Shown here: positions 1-9,572 of the stretch, one piece after another
Layout of the letters: every line of letters begins with the position of its first letter
Position numbering within the stretch: the first letter of the stretch is position 1
Assembly: GCA_016722295.1 (NCBI GenBank)
Contig: JADKGL010000029.1
Location: forward strand, 1 to 64,000
DNA from: Saprospiraceae bacterium
GTDB taxonomy: Bacteria > Bacteroidota > Bacteroidia > Chitinophagales > Saprospiraceae
DNA: 64,000 nucleotides
Direction of reading: 5' to 3'
Translations under genes and position numbers: made by a program
The notes under the pieces: model-generated
The model's database searches: none
Told to the model about the DNA's origin: nothing
What the model saw: the letters and a program-made list of their open reading frames with translations, nothing else

Positions 1-45
1 AAAAAGTACTGTAAATATTGGATATTTAGAATAGATGTATTACCT

Positions 46-1436
46 TGTAGTGTACATATTATACATTACATGAGTTTTATAAGAAAGATTAAAAGTGAAC
101 AAGATTCAACTTATCTTGTGGAAGTAGGAGTCAGTCCAAGTTGATGGCAAAGTAAAACAGAAGGTCATTAAATACTTAGGAAAGGAGATTGCTGGAAAGC
201 CACGTTAAAAAGTATATACTTGAATCTTTGGAAGTAACTGCGTAAAACAATATATGGATTATACTGCACTATATTCACAATTAATGATTCCTGAACTTCT
301 AGGAGAGAAGCCAAAAGCATACTTGTACTAGTATATACCCAACTGCTTACACACATGCTTTATTGTATAAGACTCCTGGAATATGCTGAACATACAGCAA
401 TCAAGGAAATTGTTGGAGTAGACAAGCTTGTTGATAAGCAGCTGTTTGAATCATTAGATGATTTAGATGAAATGAATTTTAATAGGATTGAAGAAGTTAT
501 TTATGATCAGTTTAGTATATTAAGAAAGGAGAAGAAAGTGCTTATATTAGATGTCACTGATACTTATTTTAATGGAAGCCAAGTTAAATGAAAGCTAGAA
601 GAGGAAAGGATGGTAAATATGATAAGCTAGTTCAAATTAAATAGCTGTTACAAAGATGAAGGTTTTCCTATCATGCATAAAATGTATGAAGGGAACATTG
701 GAAATACAAAAATATTTCCAGGACATGCTCTCCTGACATAAGGCCTAAAAGCTTTGACACTATTGTATTGGACAGAGGAATGATCAGTGCTGAATCAATA
801 CAAGATCTAGCTCAAGTACACCAGAAAGTCATTACTGGATTGAGGCTTCATCAAACTATAAAAACACAATTCATAGATCAAATTAATAGAGAAGAAATTT
901 ATCAACCGACACATAGAGTCGTTCTTAAAAATACTGAAGTATATGCTAAAGAGTTTTCGTATGAGAATGGAATACTTGTATATCTATAACCCTGCAAATT
1001 TAGAAGCAGAGAAGAGGAATTAAGTGCTATGATGTAAGAAAGCTATAAACCTGAAGAAGCAAAATATATGATACTCACTAATATATCATTCTACATCATT
1101 AAAAAAAGATGAAGTCATAAGAACTTACTTTGAAAAAGAATGTAGAAAAGGCATATCGCGAACTTAAAAGTTCAATCAATTTACACCCAATACGAAAGTA
1201 TCGAATCCAACACATAAAAGCTCATATTAAAATTTGTTATTTGGCATATATTCAATACTAGCTATATACAATTCAAGCTTAAACCAAAAGGAATCTCTGC
1301 CACTTATGCTCTTGACTAAATGAGAAGTATCTATAAAGTGGATATAGAATCAAAAAGATAAAATTCAATTTTCAAAAACGGTGACTTTAAAAAAGATCAA
1401 AAACAATTCTCAAGACTCTAGGACTGTAGTGTACAT
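46..1436. repeat. 12-bp direct repeat flanking the IS remnant
   Basis: The 12-mer tgtagtgtacat occurs at 46-57 and again, in the same orientation, at 1425-1436. The two copies bracket the transposase remnant at 70-1424. No clear terminal inverted repeat could be paired just inside them, so this may be a target-site duplication of an old insertion, or one copy may lie within the 3' end of the transposase gene. IS1634-type elements are known for long and variable target duplications, which makes the first reading possible but not proven. Confidence 0.45.
70..1424 (+). pseudogene. IS1634-like (IS4 superfamily) transposase remnant
   Basis: Fragments of one DDE transposase lie in successive frames. 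The N-terminus starts at the ATG at 70 (MSFIRKIKSEQD) and shifts frame near 138. Further pieces follow at 355-591 (LILDVTDTYF, with the first catalytic Asp region), at 591-760 (RRGKDGKYDKLVQI), at 768-989 (DRGMIS, the second Asp region) and at 1140-1420 (the AYRELKSSI region holding the Glu, then the HIKAHIKICYLAY helix). This order is that of IS1634-family transposases. At least five stops or frameshifts make it inactive. It abuts a truncated gene at 1441, so it probably arrived by insertion there. Confidence 0.75.
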
Positions 1437-1440
1437 TTTA

Positions 1441-1699
1441 TGAAAAAGTTAGGTTATTAGCGAGTATTAGATCTGGTTGCAAGGAGTAGATGAATTTATA
1501 TTTGGATTTTTAGTTCCTCCTATTTTTTGTATTTGTTTTGTTATCTCTATAGGATCATCACAGAATTTTGTCACACCGACCAATCGATCTTGTAGTCCGA
1601 GATCAATCAGGTTTTTGTAATGGAAGGGACCAATGAAACTATACGATGCGCTGATTGGTAAGTTGAATTTGCCGATAAATCATCAATCGCGCTTATCAT
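1441..1699 (-). pseudogene. BtuF/FecB-like substrate-binding protein, truncated N-terminal fragment
   Basis: On the minus strand an ATG at 1699 opens MISAIDDL, and shifting frames then give RIVSLVPSIT, LIDLGLQDRLVGVTKFC, IGGTKNPNI and SLQPDLILANNL. This is the N-terminal lobe of helical-backbone metal/cobalamin-binding proteins (BtuF, TroA-like). Cytoplasmic-type homologues without a signal peptide begin in just this way. At least two frameshifts are needed to join the pieces, and the sequence stops where the IS remnant begins, so about two thirds of the gene is gone. It starts a few bases after the stop of the PD40 gene, which suggests a former operon. No function is expected now. Confidence 0.6.
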
Positions 1700-1702
1700 T
1701 TC

Positions 1703-2594
1703 TTAAGGCAATACATTCACAAATACAAGAGTACGGTTTTTAATCGACATGCGATTCACATTCGAAATGTTGTATTTAGAAAAAAATCAATCATAGGTTT
1801 CCAAATTTGTTGATCTTCATCCCACTTTAAAATTTTGGGACCTTTCTGCACAAAGAAAATTCCATTTGGAAGGAGCACGAAATCTTCAATCTTTGGGGCA
1901 TTTTCGCAATAACTTTAGCCTTTCCTCACTGATATGGTATTCTTTTTAGCAGCCAGTTGTAATCCAATATTTTATGAACAAACAAAACCCTATTTGAATC
2001 AATGACCTCAAGAGTACGGCCAATAGAGGAAGCGAATACATTTCGAGTTGCGGATTCTTCTTCGAAAATAGTCAAAATATGCGGATCATCGACAAGAAAA
2101 ACAAAGCCATTTTTTCGCTTAAATGTCTATAATAGCCTACTTTTCCTTGTTTGTCGAGAAATACTTTGAATGGATTCCTGTCAACTTGTTGATTCCTATG
2201 AGGTTTTGAATAGTAGAATCAAATTCAGGAACATATACTGCGGAAATTATCTCTTTATTGTTGGGATAAATTCTGGGGCTATATTCACTGCCAGGCGAGT
2301 TGGTAATTCTAGATTTGGTAAGAAGATTTAGATTACAATAATAGATATCGGTATTGGTATCATCCGGTTTTCGTTGGACATAATAAATTTCATCTCCATT
2401 CACCAAGAATGGCTGATTGTTATATCCATTTAGATTGTCATTTGAAATAAATTGAACTTGATCTAAAGACCACTTTTCTGTGTATAAATTTTTTATTTTA
2501 CAAGCATAAATATGTGTCTTTGGCAGTTGCGCATTGAGATGATTTCCAAATAAATCAAGAAGCACAACAAGCAATAAAATCTATATAAGTTCAT
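1703..2594 (-). pseudogene. PD40/TolB-like beta-propeller protein, frameshifted
   Basis: The longest intact piece (2137-2574) reads IYACKIKNLYTEKWSLDQVQ, then FLVNGDEIYYVQRKPDDTNT and YSPRIYPNNKEIISAVY, the strand pattern of WD40-like PD40 propellers. Other frames continue with GFVFLVDDPHILTIFEEES (about 2045-2105), IEDFVLLPNGIFFVQKGPKI (about 1850) and a stop at 1703. Upstream, an ATG at 2594 in another frame gives a hydrophobic leader, so the intact protein was probably exported. At least three frameshifts separate the parts. Its ligand is unknown. Each shift could be a sequencing error or true decay. Confidence 0.6.
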
Positions 2595-2616
2595 TTCCGT
2601 GTTGATTCATCTTAAA

Positions 2617-4275
2617 TTAATTCTTATTTGCAGAAGTAAACACTCGCTTCCAGTTTACTCCATCTTTAAGATTGGCATTGTGTAAACTAAACCATATAAA
2701 TAATGGCTTTTCCAACAATGTGATCTTCTGGCACGAAGCCCCATGATCTTGAATCTTCTGAATTGTGTGATTGTCACCCATGGCCCAATAATAATTTTGC
2801 TTGAATGTATATTGATCTGCTTTTGATCCATTGATGTAAATACCATCAGCTTTTACTTAAGTTTATTATGTTCGTATACTCCGATCACTCGTGAATACAA
2901 AACAATGTTTTGATGATTTATAGCGGTACTACTTCCAGCTTTAGGTATCCATATTGGTCCAAAATTATCATACGACCAATTGCCAAAATTCGTAGGATCA
3001 TTTGGAAATGTATTTCCTCGTTGATCGTAATGTTGTGGAATTTCTAAAACAAGATCGGGACTCATCGCTTTGATTCCTTCCACTTGTTTGTTATCCATAC
3101 TTAGGACACCATAATTCGTGAAATCGTTAATATTAATCCCTAAAGATTTTAATTTTTTTGTATTTAATGTGGATGTATTTCCACCTTTGATAATATAATT
3201 AAATTGCATGTGTTCAGGATTATGCCCCATTGCTCCATTGATATAAAGTTGGCGATTGATGATCTGTAAGGAATCACCTGGCATAGCGACGCAACGTTTA
3301 ATGTAGTGATCTTTTTTATCCAATGGTCTAGTAATTAATTTACTTCCTTTAACTTCAGCAGCGACTCTAGGATCTTTAGTTTGAAATGCAGCCCAGGAGC
3401 GTTCTTTTGTGAGATAAACACTGTCACCTACTGGCCAATTGAAAACAAATGGATCATTGCGTTGGATCTTCGTAATAGCAGGTAATCGAGTGTAGGACAA
3501 AGATGGTTTTTCTATATAAGATCCATTGCCTAGGATCGGGATAGTGTTGTAACAATGGCAATTGAAAAATCGTCATAGGCATTCGTATTCCATAATGCGC
3601 TTTGCTTACGAATAAAAAATCTCCAACTTTTAATGAACCCTCCATAGATGGTGTTGGAATGACATAAGCTTCTATCAAAACATCCGAATAAATGCTGCTG
3701 CAAATACTGCAAATACAATAGATTCTACCCATTCGCGCATTGCTGATTTTTTATAGGGAGAATTTGCTTTATTCTATTAAACTTGGTGTTATCTTTTGAC
3801 TTTTGGGCATCATGCAATGCATTGATGTATTCTTGTTCTTTTGATATGCTGGTTCGATATATTTTACATTAGGATCTTTTGCTATCGAATTAAAAATATA
3901 AGGTGGAAAGACCACAGCCCAAAAAGAATCCATGAATGATAATTTGCCAAAGGACCTTACAAGGTCAATCGCCATCCCAGTCCATATAAAAATATTCACC
4001 AATGGGAAAAGTAACCACCAAGCATGTGAAGGCTTTCGACCGATCAATTTACACCATTCTGCAAAGTTGACTCCAGGGATCCAAGCTTTGAGCTTCAACT
4101 CCTGCCTTTTGAAAACCCAAGATAAGGTAAGACAAGTCAGTAAATATACGATAAAAATATAAAGTAATACAATCACGCTTTTTACAATTAGACGACAAAG
4201 ATAAGGTTTTTTGGATGATTTGGGCATGCTAAGACGAAGCTTGTGCTTTCTTGGACAGAAGATCAATTCTGGCAT
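2617..4275 (-). pseudogene. lepB: signal peptidase I, Bacteroidota type, broken by several frameshifts
   Basis: The pieces read in order as a Bacteroidota LepB. At 3769-4275 is the N-terminal membrane extension (two hydrophobic segments around LKAWIPGVNFAEWCKLIGRK). Next comes REWVESIVFAVFAA, and then the catalytic Ser segment EAYVIPTPSMEGSLKVGD (about 3600-3680). At 2853-3500 is the Lys segment, KKDHYIKRCVAMPGDSL. Finally, around 2760-2850, comes NYYWAMGDNH, the C-terminal GDN box. Signal peptidase I is normally essential, cleaving Sec signal peptides at the outer face of the inner membrane. Here at least four shifts separate the blocks although all catalytic motifs survive. Either a second lepB exists elsewhere or this stretch has sequence errors. 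Confidence 0.8.
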
Positions 4276-4363
4276 ATGAAACCACGTGATTTTGTTGTTG
4301 ATAGAAATATTGATAACTATTGATTTTTAAATTTCATAACTAGATGGATAGTTTTATTGCTTT

Positions 4364-4945
4364 TCAAAAAATTAAATCCAGCTCTTTTTTACCTATGCTT
4401 TTTACTTTAAAATCTATAGGAAATTGCAATTTAAGATTGCCAATACCGACACGGATCAATCGCAAAACTGGAAATCCTACTGTTGCCAACATTTTCCTAA
4501 CTTGACGATTTTTTCCTTCGCAGATTTTAATTTCAATCCAAGATGTTGGTATTGATTCTCGATGGCGAATAGGAGGATTGCGGTCTGGAAGATTTTCTAC
4601 GTTCTCCAATGGTCTGACCTTGGCAGGTTTAGTAGTATAGTTTGAGCCATTAATTTTGATGGTAAGTGGATTTTGAAGTTGGCTAATTGCTTTTGTACTA
4701 ATTAGACCCTCTACTTGACAATAATAACTTTTATAGATCTTATTTTCAGCATGGGTAATCGCATTTTTGAGTTTATTGTCATTCGTCAATAGCAACATGC
4801 CTTCGCTATCTTTATCCAATCTGCCAACAGAGTAGACATCTTTGTCTGCAATTTTTAATTCCTGTAATGTGCGGTCATCATCTTTTTCTTTGGTGAACTG
4901 ACATAACACATCGAAAGGTTTGTAAGCGAGGTAATATTTATACAT
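4364..4945 (-). CDS. rluE: RluE-like 23S rRNA pseudouridine synthase
   Basis: A 193-residue protein of the RsuA/RluB/E/F family, which isomerises a single uridine in rRNA. The signature GRLDKDSEGMLLLTND lies at residues 41-56 with catalytic Asp44. Downstream, EIKICEGKNRQVRKML and PVLRLIRVGIG are the usual C-terminal RNA-contact motifs. There is no S4 domain at the N-terminus, as in RluE, and the length fits. Its ATG overlaps the end of ychF by 8 bp, so the two are co-transcribed. The family assignment is firm; the exact target base (U2457 in E. coli RluE) is inferred from the subfamily. Confidence 0.85.
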   Translation of the reverse strand: MYKYYLAYKPFDVLCQFTKEKDDDRTLQELKIADKDVYSVGRLDKDSEGMLLLTNDNKLKNAITHAENKIYKSYYCQVEGLISTKAISQLQNPLTIKINGSNYTTKPAKVRPLENVENLPDRNPPIRHRESIPTSWIEIKICEGKNRQVRKMLATVGFPVLRLIRVGIGNLKLQFPIDFKVKSIGKKELDLIF

Positions 4946-6029
4946 TGAAAAGGAAGTGCATAACGTCTCCGTCTTGAACGATGTATTCTTTACCTTCAGT
5001 AGAAAGTTTGCCTGCTGAACGACAGGCAGATTCAGATTTGAATTTGATATAGTCTTCGTAATGGATCACTTCTGCTCTAATGAAGCCTTTTTCAAAATCT
5101 GTGTGAATAACACTTGCAGCTTGGGGAGCCTTCCAACCTTTGCGTATCGTCCAAGCTCTTACTTCTTTTTCACCTGCTGTAAAATAAGTGATCAATTCCA
5201 GTAAGCGATATGCAGATCTTGTCACTTTATAAGTACCAGGCTCTGTAAGTCCCATTTCCTTAAAAAAGGACTCTCTTTCTTCTTCTGGTAATTCTGATAT
5301 TTCTGCTTCAATTCCTGCACAGATTAGGATCACTTCAGCATTTTCAGCTGTGATTGATTTTATAAATCGTTCTGTATGAGCATTGCCTTTATGAACAGAG
5401 GCTTCATCGACATTACAAACATAAAGCACTGGTTTTCCAGAAATCAACATACTTGTTTTAACAAACAATTCAGTCTCTTCATCTTGTATAAAACTTCTAG
5501 CTGGATTACCTGCTTCTAAATGAGCTAATAATTTATCTCCGAGATCCAATTCCCGTAGTGCCTCACGATCGCCACTTTTGGTTTGTTTACGCATTCGATC
5601 GATACGTCGCGACATGGTATCTATATCCTTTAAGATTAGTTCTGTATCTACGATTTCTTTATCGCGCACCGGATCAATTGAGCCGTCGACATGGATTACA
5701 TTATCATTGTCAAATGCTCTAACGACATGGATTATGGCATCAACCTCTCTGATATTTGCTAGGAATTGGTTTCCAAGACCTTCACCTTGAGATGCACCCT
5801 TGATCAAGCCTGCGATATCTACGATGTCAACTGTAGTGGGGATAGTTTTTTGTGGAGTAACAAGACTAGTTAATTCACCCAAACGATCATCTGGTACAGT
5901 GATGACGCCTATGTTGGGATCTTTAGTTGCAAATGGATAATTGGCAGCTAAAGCACCAGAAGTTAATGCATTGAATAAGGTTGACTTACCTACATTGGGT
6001 AATCCGACTATACCACATTGTAATCCCAT
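4938..6029 (-). CDS. ychF: YchF/Obg-like ATPase
   Basis: A 363-residue P-loop protein of the usual YchF length. The G1 motif GLPNVGKS is at residues 9-16, followed by switch/G3 DIAGLIKGASQGEGLGNQF and a G4-like NVDE (in YVCNVDEAS) in place of NKxD. That replacement is the mark of YchF, which prefers ATP over GTP. The C-terminus is a TGS-type domain ending in QDGDVMHFLFNV. Family members bind ribosomes and act in translation and oxidative-stress control. The start gives the correct MGLQCGIVG N-terminus. A candidate -7 box lies 23 bp upstream. Confidence 0.95.
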   Translation of the reverse strand: MGLQCGIVGLPNVGKSTLFNALTSGALAANYPFATKDPNIGVITVPDDRLGELTSLVTPQKTIPTTVDIVDIAGLIKGASQGEGLGNQFLANIREVDAIIHVVRAFDNDNVIHVDGSIDPVRDKEIVDTELILKDIDTMSRRIDRMRKQTKSGDREALRELDLGDKLLAHLEAGNPARSFIQDEETELFVKTSMLISGKPVLYVCNVDEASVHKGNAHTERFIKSITAENAEVILICAGIEAEISELPEEERESFFKEMGLTEPGTYKVTRSAYRLLELITYFTAGEKEVRAWTIRKGWKAPQAASVIHTDFEKGFIRAEVIHYEDYIKFKSESACRSAGKLSTEGKEYIVQDGDVMHFLFNV

Positions 6030-6051
6030 GTTTTACACTTTAAATGAACTG

Positions 6052-6059
6052 CAAAACTA
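6052..6059 (-). promoter_or_regulatory. candidate -7 promoter box for ychF-rluE
   Basis: On the minus strand the sequence is TAGTTTTG, matching the Bacteroidota -7 consensus TAnnTTTG, and it lies about 20 bp before the ychF ATG. No well-spaced -33 TTTG was found, so this is tentative. Confidence 0.35.
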
Positions 6060-6163
6060 TCATTTTCTTGTGTTTTTCTTTACAGCTCACGCTGCAATAG
6101 CTTTTTATTAACGACTGTAGCTAGTTTTTGCATAGGATTTGAGATGATCGGTATGAAATTAAA

Positions 6164-6189
6164 ACACATTATTTAAATTTTTAATGTGT
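6164..6189 (-). terminator. candidate terminator after porT
   Basis: An 8-bp perfect inverted repeat (ACACATTA at 6164-6171, TAATGTGT at 6182-6189) with a 10-nt AT loop is followed on the minus strand by a short T run. It lies just downstream of the porT stop. The stem has few GC pairs, so termination may be weak. Confidence 0.4.
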
Positions 6190-6211
6190 ATTTATATGAA
6201 AAATAGAGCAA

Positions 6212-6925
6212 TTATCCTTCGAAGTGGAATGAAATAGTCAGCGATTTGGAATACAGCTTTTCAATGATCGTAGATTCTGGAATTTTTCCATCATAGATCA
6301 ATAGATTACCTAGACCATGTGAATATTTGATTTCAGGTGAAAAAATGAAAAATGGCAGATAAAACTGTATACCTGCTCCAATTTCATATTGAAAATCATG
6401 TGGTGAAATACGAACGATCTTGAACCGATCTTGATCAGAACGACTATTTGAGGCAAAATCATAGGAATATTTTACTCCAGTAGCCACATAGAATTTTTTG
6501 TCATGATAGGGATCTGAAGTAAAGCGAATCATCATGGGTAATTCACCAAACACAGATTCTATGAGATCTACTTTCGCAGGAGAATTATCTAATGGTTGGT
6601 AGCTTAATTTTCTGTAAACTAAAGCAATCGATGGAAGAATTCGGTAATCAAAGTATTGCCCTATTTTGAAATTGGTTATCATGCCTAAAGTAAGTCCTGG
6701 ACTACTTACACCATCATTGATTCGATAGTTTACATTATTAATAAACCGTTTAGAATGCTCTATCTTAAAACCAGAATTATTATAAGCTAAAGTTAAACCA
6801 AAATAATGTGATTTCTTCTTAAATCCATAGTAGTTAATACTTCTGGAAGTATTCTGTGCGATGCCTGATAGGCAAAAAAAGAAGAGTAAACCGATGATTA
6901 TTTTAGCCCTGAATAAATATTGCAT
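6212..6925 (-). CDS. porT: PorT-like beta-barrel protein of the type IX secretion/gliding system
   Basis: A 237-residue outer-membrane protein with a signal peptide (residues 1-24, hydrophobic core IIIGLLFFFCLSG, cleavage after AQ) followed by alternating amphipathic strands, including SHYFGLTLAY, KFYVATGVKYSYDF and FFIFSPEIKYSHGLGN. Length, strand pattern and position directly after ubiE match PorT/SprT, a component needed for T9SS secretion and gliding. The T9SS-type cargo protein at 14.2-17.6 kb supports a working system. The start overlaps the restored ubiE end by 28 bp. It was assigned by pattern and synteny; a generic outer-membrane barrel is the alternative. Confidence 0.72.
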   Translation of the reverse strand: MQYLFRAKIIIGLLFFFCLSGIAQNTSRSINYYGFKKKSHYFGLTLAYNNSGFKIEHSKRFINNVNYRINDGVSSPGLTLGMITNFKIGQYFDYRILPSIALVYRKLSYQPLDNSPAKVDLIESVFGELPMMIRFTSDPYHDKKFYVATGVKYSYDFASNSRSDQDRFKIVRISPHDFQYEIGAGIQFYLPFFIFSPEIKYSHGLGNLLIYDGKIPESTIIEKLYSKSLTISFHFEG

Positions 6926-7628
6926 ATGCCGAAAGTCAATGGAGTATGCTTTGTTTTTTGCATACCAATTTGTTTTAAAATAGCTTCAAATTGTTCAAAG
7001 TCTGGAAAGTGCTGTACTGATTCAAACAAATAGCTATAGGCTCTTTGGTCTTTCGATACGACTTTGCCAATCAAAGGTAATATGAAACGAAAATAAAATT
7101 GAAATATTTGTTTAATTGGAAAATTCGCGGTCTTGAAAATTCTAAAACGACCATTTTTCCTCCCGGTTTAAGCACTCGCTTCATCTCAGTCAAGCCTTGC
7201 AGCAGATCTTCATAATTTCGCACTCCAAATGCGACCATTACACCATCAAACTGTTCATCTTGGAAAGGCAATGCTTCTGAATCCGCTTTTACGAATTCAA
7301 TTTGTGCTTCGAGTTTTGCCTTCTGTATTTTTTGGCGGCCGATCTCAAGCATTTTTTCCGAGATATCTGCACCAATTATTTTGACTTTGGGATCTTTTGA
7401 TGAAAGCATGATGGCTAGATCTCCAGTGCCTGTAGCGATGTCCAATACCTTGGCGTTGTCTCGACCAGCGCACAATTCTTGCAAGGTCTTTTTTCTCCAA
7501 TATTGATCAATTCCCAGTGAAAGGAATCGATTCAAAAAATCATATTTCCCTGCGATGTTGTCAAACATTGCAGCAACTTGCGATTTTTTGGAAATATCCT
7601 CTTGTTGATATGGAGTAACTTTAGCCAA
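6898..7628 (-). pseudogene. ubiE: demethylmenaquinone methyltransferase UbiE, single frameshift
   Basis: SAM-dependent C-methylation of demethylmenaquinone is the last step of menaquinone synthesis. The N-terminal 185 residues are intact: the UbiE signature KYDFLNRFLSLGID, SAM motif I VLDIATGTGDLA, and the post-motif region MKRVLKPGGKMVVLEFS. The frame is lost near 7118-7128. The other frame continues perfectly as LPLIGKVVSKDQRAYSYL and ends at 6898 with TFGICNIYSGLK. Adding one A in the gaatttt run restores PRKFPIK and a normal full-length protein. The start codon is TTG (an in-frame stop lies three codons upstream). Since the gene is highly conserved, a sequencing error is more likely than loss. 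Confidence 0.88.
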
Positions 7629-7696
7629 AGAGATTTAATTTAAATTGAACATACATATAATGACATATTGAAAAAAAGGTTTATATTTATGGGGAG

Positions 7697-7783
7697 AATT
7701 CAAGAGATGTGGTTTTTAGCAGTATTTGAGAAAAAGGATAGAGTAAATATGAAAAATGGAATTTTTAGAAGGTCTCTTGAATT
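7697..7783. repeat. 11-bp perfect inverted repeat, 65-nt spacer
   Basis: AATTCAAGAGA at 7697-7707 is matched by its exact reverse complement at 7773-7783. It lies in the 209-bp gap between the divergent ubiE and the unknown gene starting near 7838. The spacer is too long for a simple terminator. It could be an operator pair, a leader hairpin or the trace of a small mobile element. Confidence 0.5.
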
Positions 7784-7837
7784 TTAGAAATATGCTGTCC
7801 ATAATAAATCATTTAATTTTTTAATTCTTTTGATCAG

Positions 7838-8731
7838 ATGCTGATTCCTTATTTTAAACTTTTACAAATGTTTAATATAATAAAAATAGTCTTTTTATGT
7901 CTAATAATGATCAATAGATTAGGTTCACAGATTGCAATTAAAGATTTGGAAGATTGTCGATTTGACATAACTTTTGACTTTGATTTTGAAAGTAAAAAAA
8001 GTTACATTAAAGATGGTTTTGAAGTTATAGAAGTTCCCTTAATTGAGTATTTGGATGAAAGATTGAATATGCCAGGAAGATTTAGATTATTTCACAATGT
8101 GCCAAATAGTTTCTACTCATATGGGTTCAAAGTGGTTTCGAAATCTTGCAGTCAGGAGTTATTGCATCGTAAAATTATGGACCATGTTTATAATGAATCG
8201 CGTCTAAAATTTAAAACAGTCATTGATACAACTGAAACTTGGACAGTTGTTGTTGTGGACTCGCAAAAATTATTTAATTGTGGAATCTATTTTGATTATG
8301 TAAAGAATGGAAGTGATGTTCATGGATATCCGCAGCATTTTTCATCTAGGAATTCTATAAAATATTGGGATAATATTACAGGTAATTTAATTTCCATGGG
8401 TGATAAAAATAGATATTATATAGATTTATCAGAAAGTCGCTCTTTACTAGATGGAATTCGAAAGTGGGATTATAAAGGCTTGGGAATGGATTTTGAAAAT
8501 TATTTATTTTTTTATATTCCAGATCGAATACAGTATGATTTAGAGCTTTTAAGAAATGTTTTATTCGATTACGCAGGAATCGATATCATAGTTAGTATCT
8601 CAACGTCTGAAATTATTCTTTTTTATCTTGATGATTCAGATAAGTCAAGAGTAAATGATAAATTTTGGAGCTCTGATTTTATGGTAGACCCTTATTATTA
8701 TCCACATAATGTGAAGAGAATTTATAAATAA
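7838..8731 (+). CDS. unknown exported protein, related to its downstream neighbour
   Basis: A 297-residue protein that I do not recognise with certainty. A hydrophobic leader (VFLCLIMI) indicates export. Met11 at 7868 may be the real start because it places the leader at the usual distance. The order of elements is a start strand segment VIEVPLIEYLD, a middle segment SRLKFKTVIDTTETWTVVVV, a region ISMGDKNRYYIDLSESRSLL, and a final YAGIDIIVSISTSEIILFYL. This resembles the layout of DUF3738/TIGR03435 proteins (LxxRFxLxxH...xxYxLVV, then a C-terminal xxGLxLxxxxxxVEVLVID), but that is a weak, eye-made match. The next gene has the same layout and starts 4 bp after this stop, so the two look like a duplicated pair in one operon. 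Confidence 0.6.
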   Translation: MLIPYFKLLQMFNIIKIVFLCLIMINRLGSQIAIKDLEDCRFDITFDFDFESKKSYIKDGFEVIEVPLIEYLDERLNMPGRFRLFHNVPNSFYSYGFKVVSKSCSQELLHRKIMDHVYNESRLKFKTVIDTTETWTVVVVDSQKLFNCGIYFDYVKNGSDVHGYPQHFSSRNSIKYWDNITGNLISMGDKNRYYIDLSESRSLLDGIRKWDYKGLGMDFENYLFFYIPDRIQYDLELLRNVLFDYAGIDIIVSISTSEIILFYLDDSDKSRVNDKFWSSDFMVDPYYYPHNVKRIYK

Positions 8732-8735
8732 ATGT

Positions 8736-9512
8736 ATGAATGGCTTAAAACTATTTTTTAAAACTATATTATGTTGTTTCATGGTTTCATGTGCTTCAAC
8801 CAAAATAAGAATTATTAATGATTGTAAAATAAAAGTTCAATATCCCGATATGGTTGAAGAAAATATATTGGAACTAAAAGATGCTGGTAATTTTCTATAT
8901 AGAGGATGTGATGATATTGGACTTATTGAAGTGCTTCATAGTTTACCTTATAATTATTCCAATGAAATGCAATTGAATGATTATTCACATTGCAATTATA
9001 TCGAATTTGAAGTGTGTAATTGTTATAATCGAGAAATTGTTTTTGATAAACTGGTTGAACAGTTAAAAAATAAATATCATCACAATTTTGAGTATACTTA
9101 CATGCCTGCTGAAATATGGTCAATGAAAGTAGTTGATACCATTAGGTTCATCAAAAGTACACAAAGGAAGCATTTTACTGAATTTACATTAGCAAATTAT
9201 GAGGAGCAAAAAAAGAATATTGGAAGAGATACAATTCGATTTCATCCTCTTATATTCATGTGGGGAAACCATTATGATTTTGAAGCTATTAGAAGTTCAT
9301 TTAAAAGGCAGAATAAAATGTTGAAAATTTATGCTATTTTTGATTATTACATGAACGATCCAGATTATCTCTATAGTTTTAGCTCTTCTTGCAGGGATTT
9401 CTTAGGATGTAGAACTTTTAAAGAGTTTCAGTTGAAGTTTCGAGATAAATTTGGAATTCAAGTTGACCGCAAAGAAGGGAATAGGGTTTCTATTTCGAGA
9501 AGAAATTGGTAA
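8736..9512 (+). CDS. unknown lipoprotein, paralogue-like partner of the upstream gene
   Basis: A 258-residue protein with a lipoprotein signal (hydrophobic residues 6-17, FMVSC with Cys19). The body carries GLIEVLHSLPYNYSNEM, then LVEQLKNKYHHNFEYTYMPA and IWSMKVVD, and ends with FRDKFGIQVDRKEGNRVSIS. These correspond in order to segments of the gene just upstream (a KFKTVIDTTETWTVVVVD-like centre and a GIDIIVSISTSEI-like end). It has a DUF3738-like layout, tentative. It is co-transcribed with the upstream gene (4-bp gap). The function is unknown; the sequence suggests two envelope proteins derived from a duplication. Confidence 0.6.
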   Translation: MNGLKLFFKTILCCFMVSCASTKIRIINDCKIKVQYPDMVEENILELKDAGNFLYRGCDDIGLIEVLHSLPYNYSNEMQLNDYSHCNYIEFEVCNCYNREIVFDKLVEQLKNKYHHNFEYTYMPAEIWSMKVVDTIRFIKSTQRKHFTEFTLANYEEQKKNIGRDTIRFHPLIFMWGNHYDFEAIRSSFKRQNKMLKIYAIFDYYMNDPDYLYSFSSSCRDFLGCRTFKEFQLKFRDKFGIQVDRKEGNRVSISRRNW

Positions 9513-9572
9513 TAATCAATTTCATATTTATCCATCAACTAATAGCAATAATTGTTGATATTAAAGTTTAAT

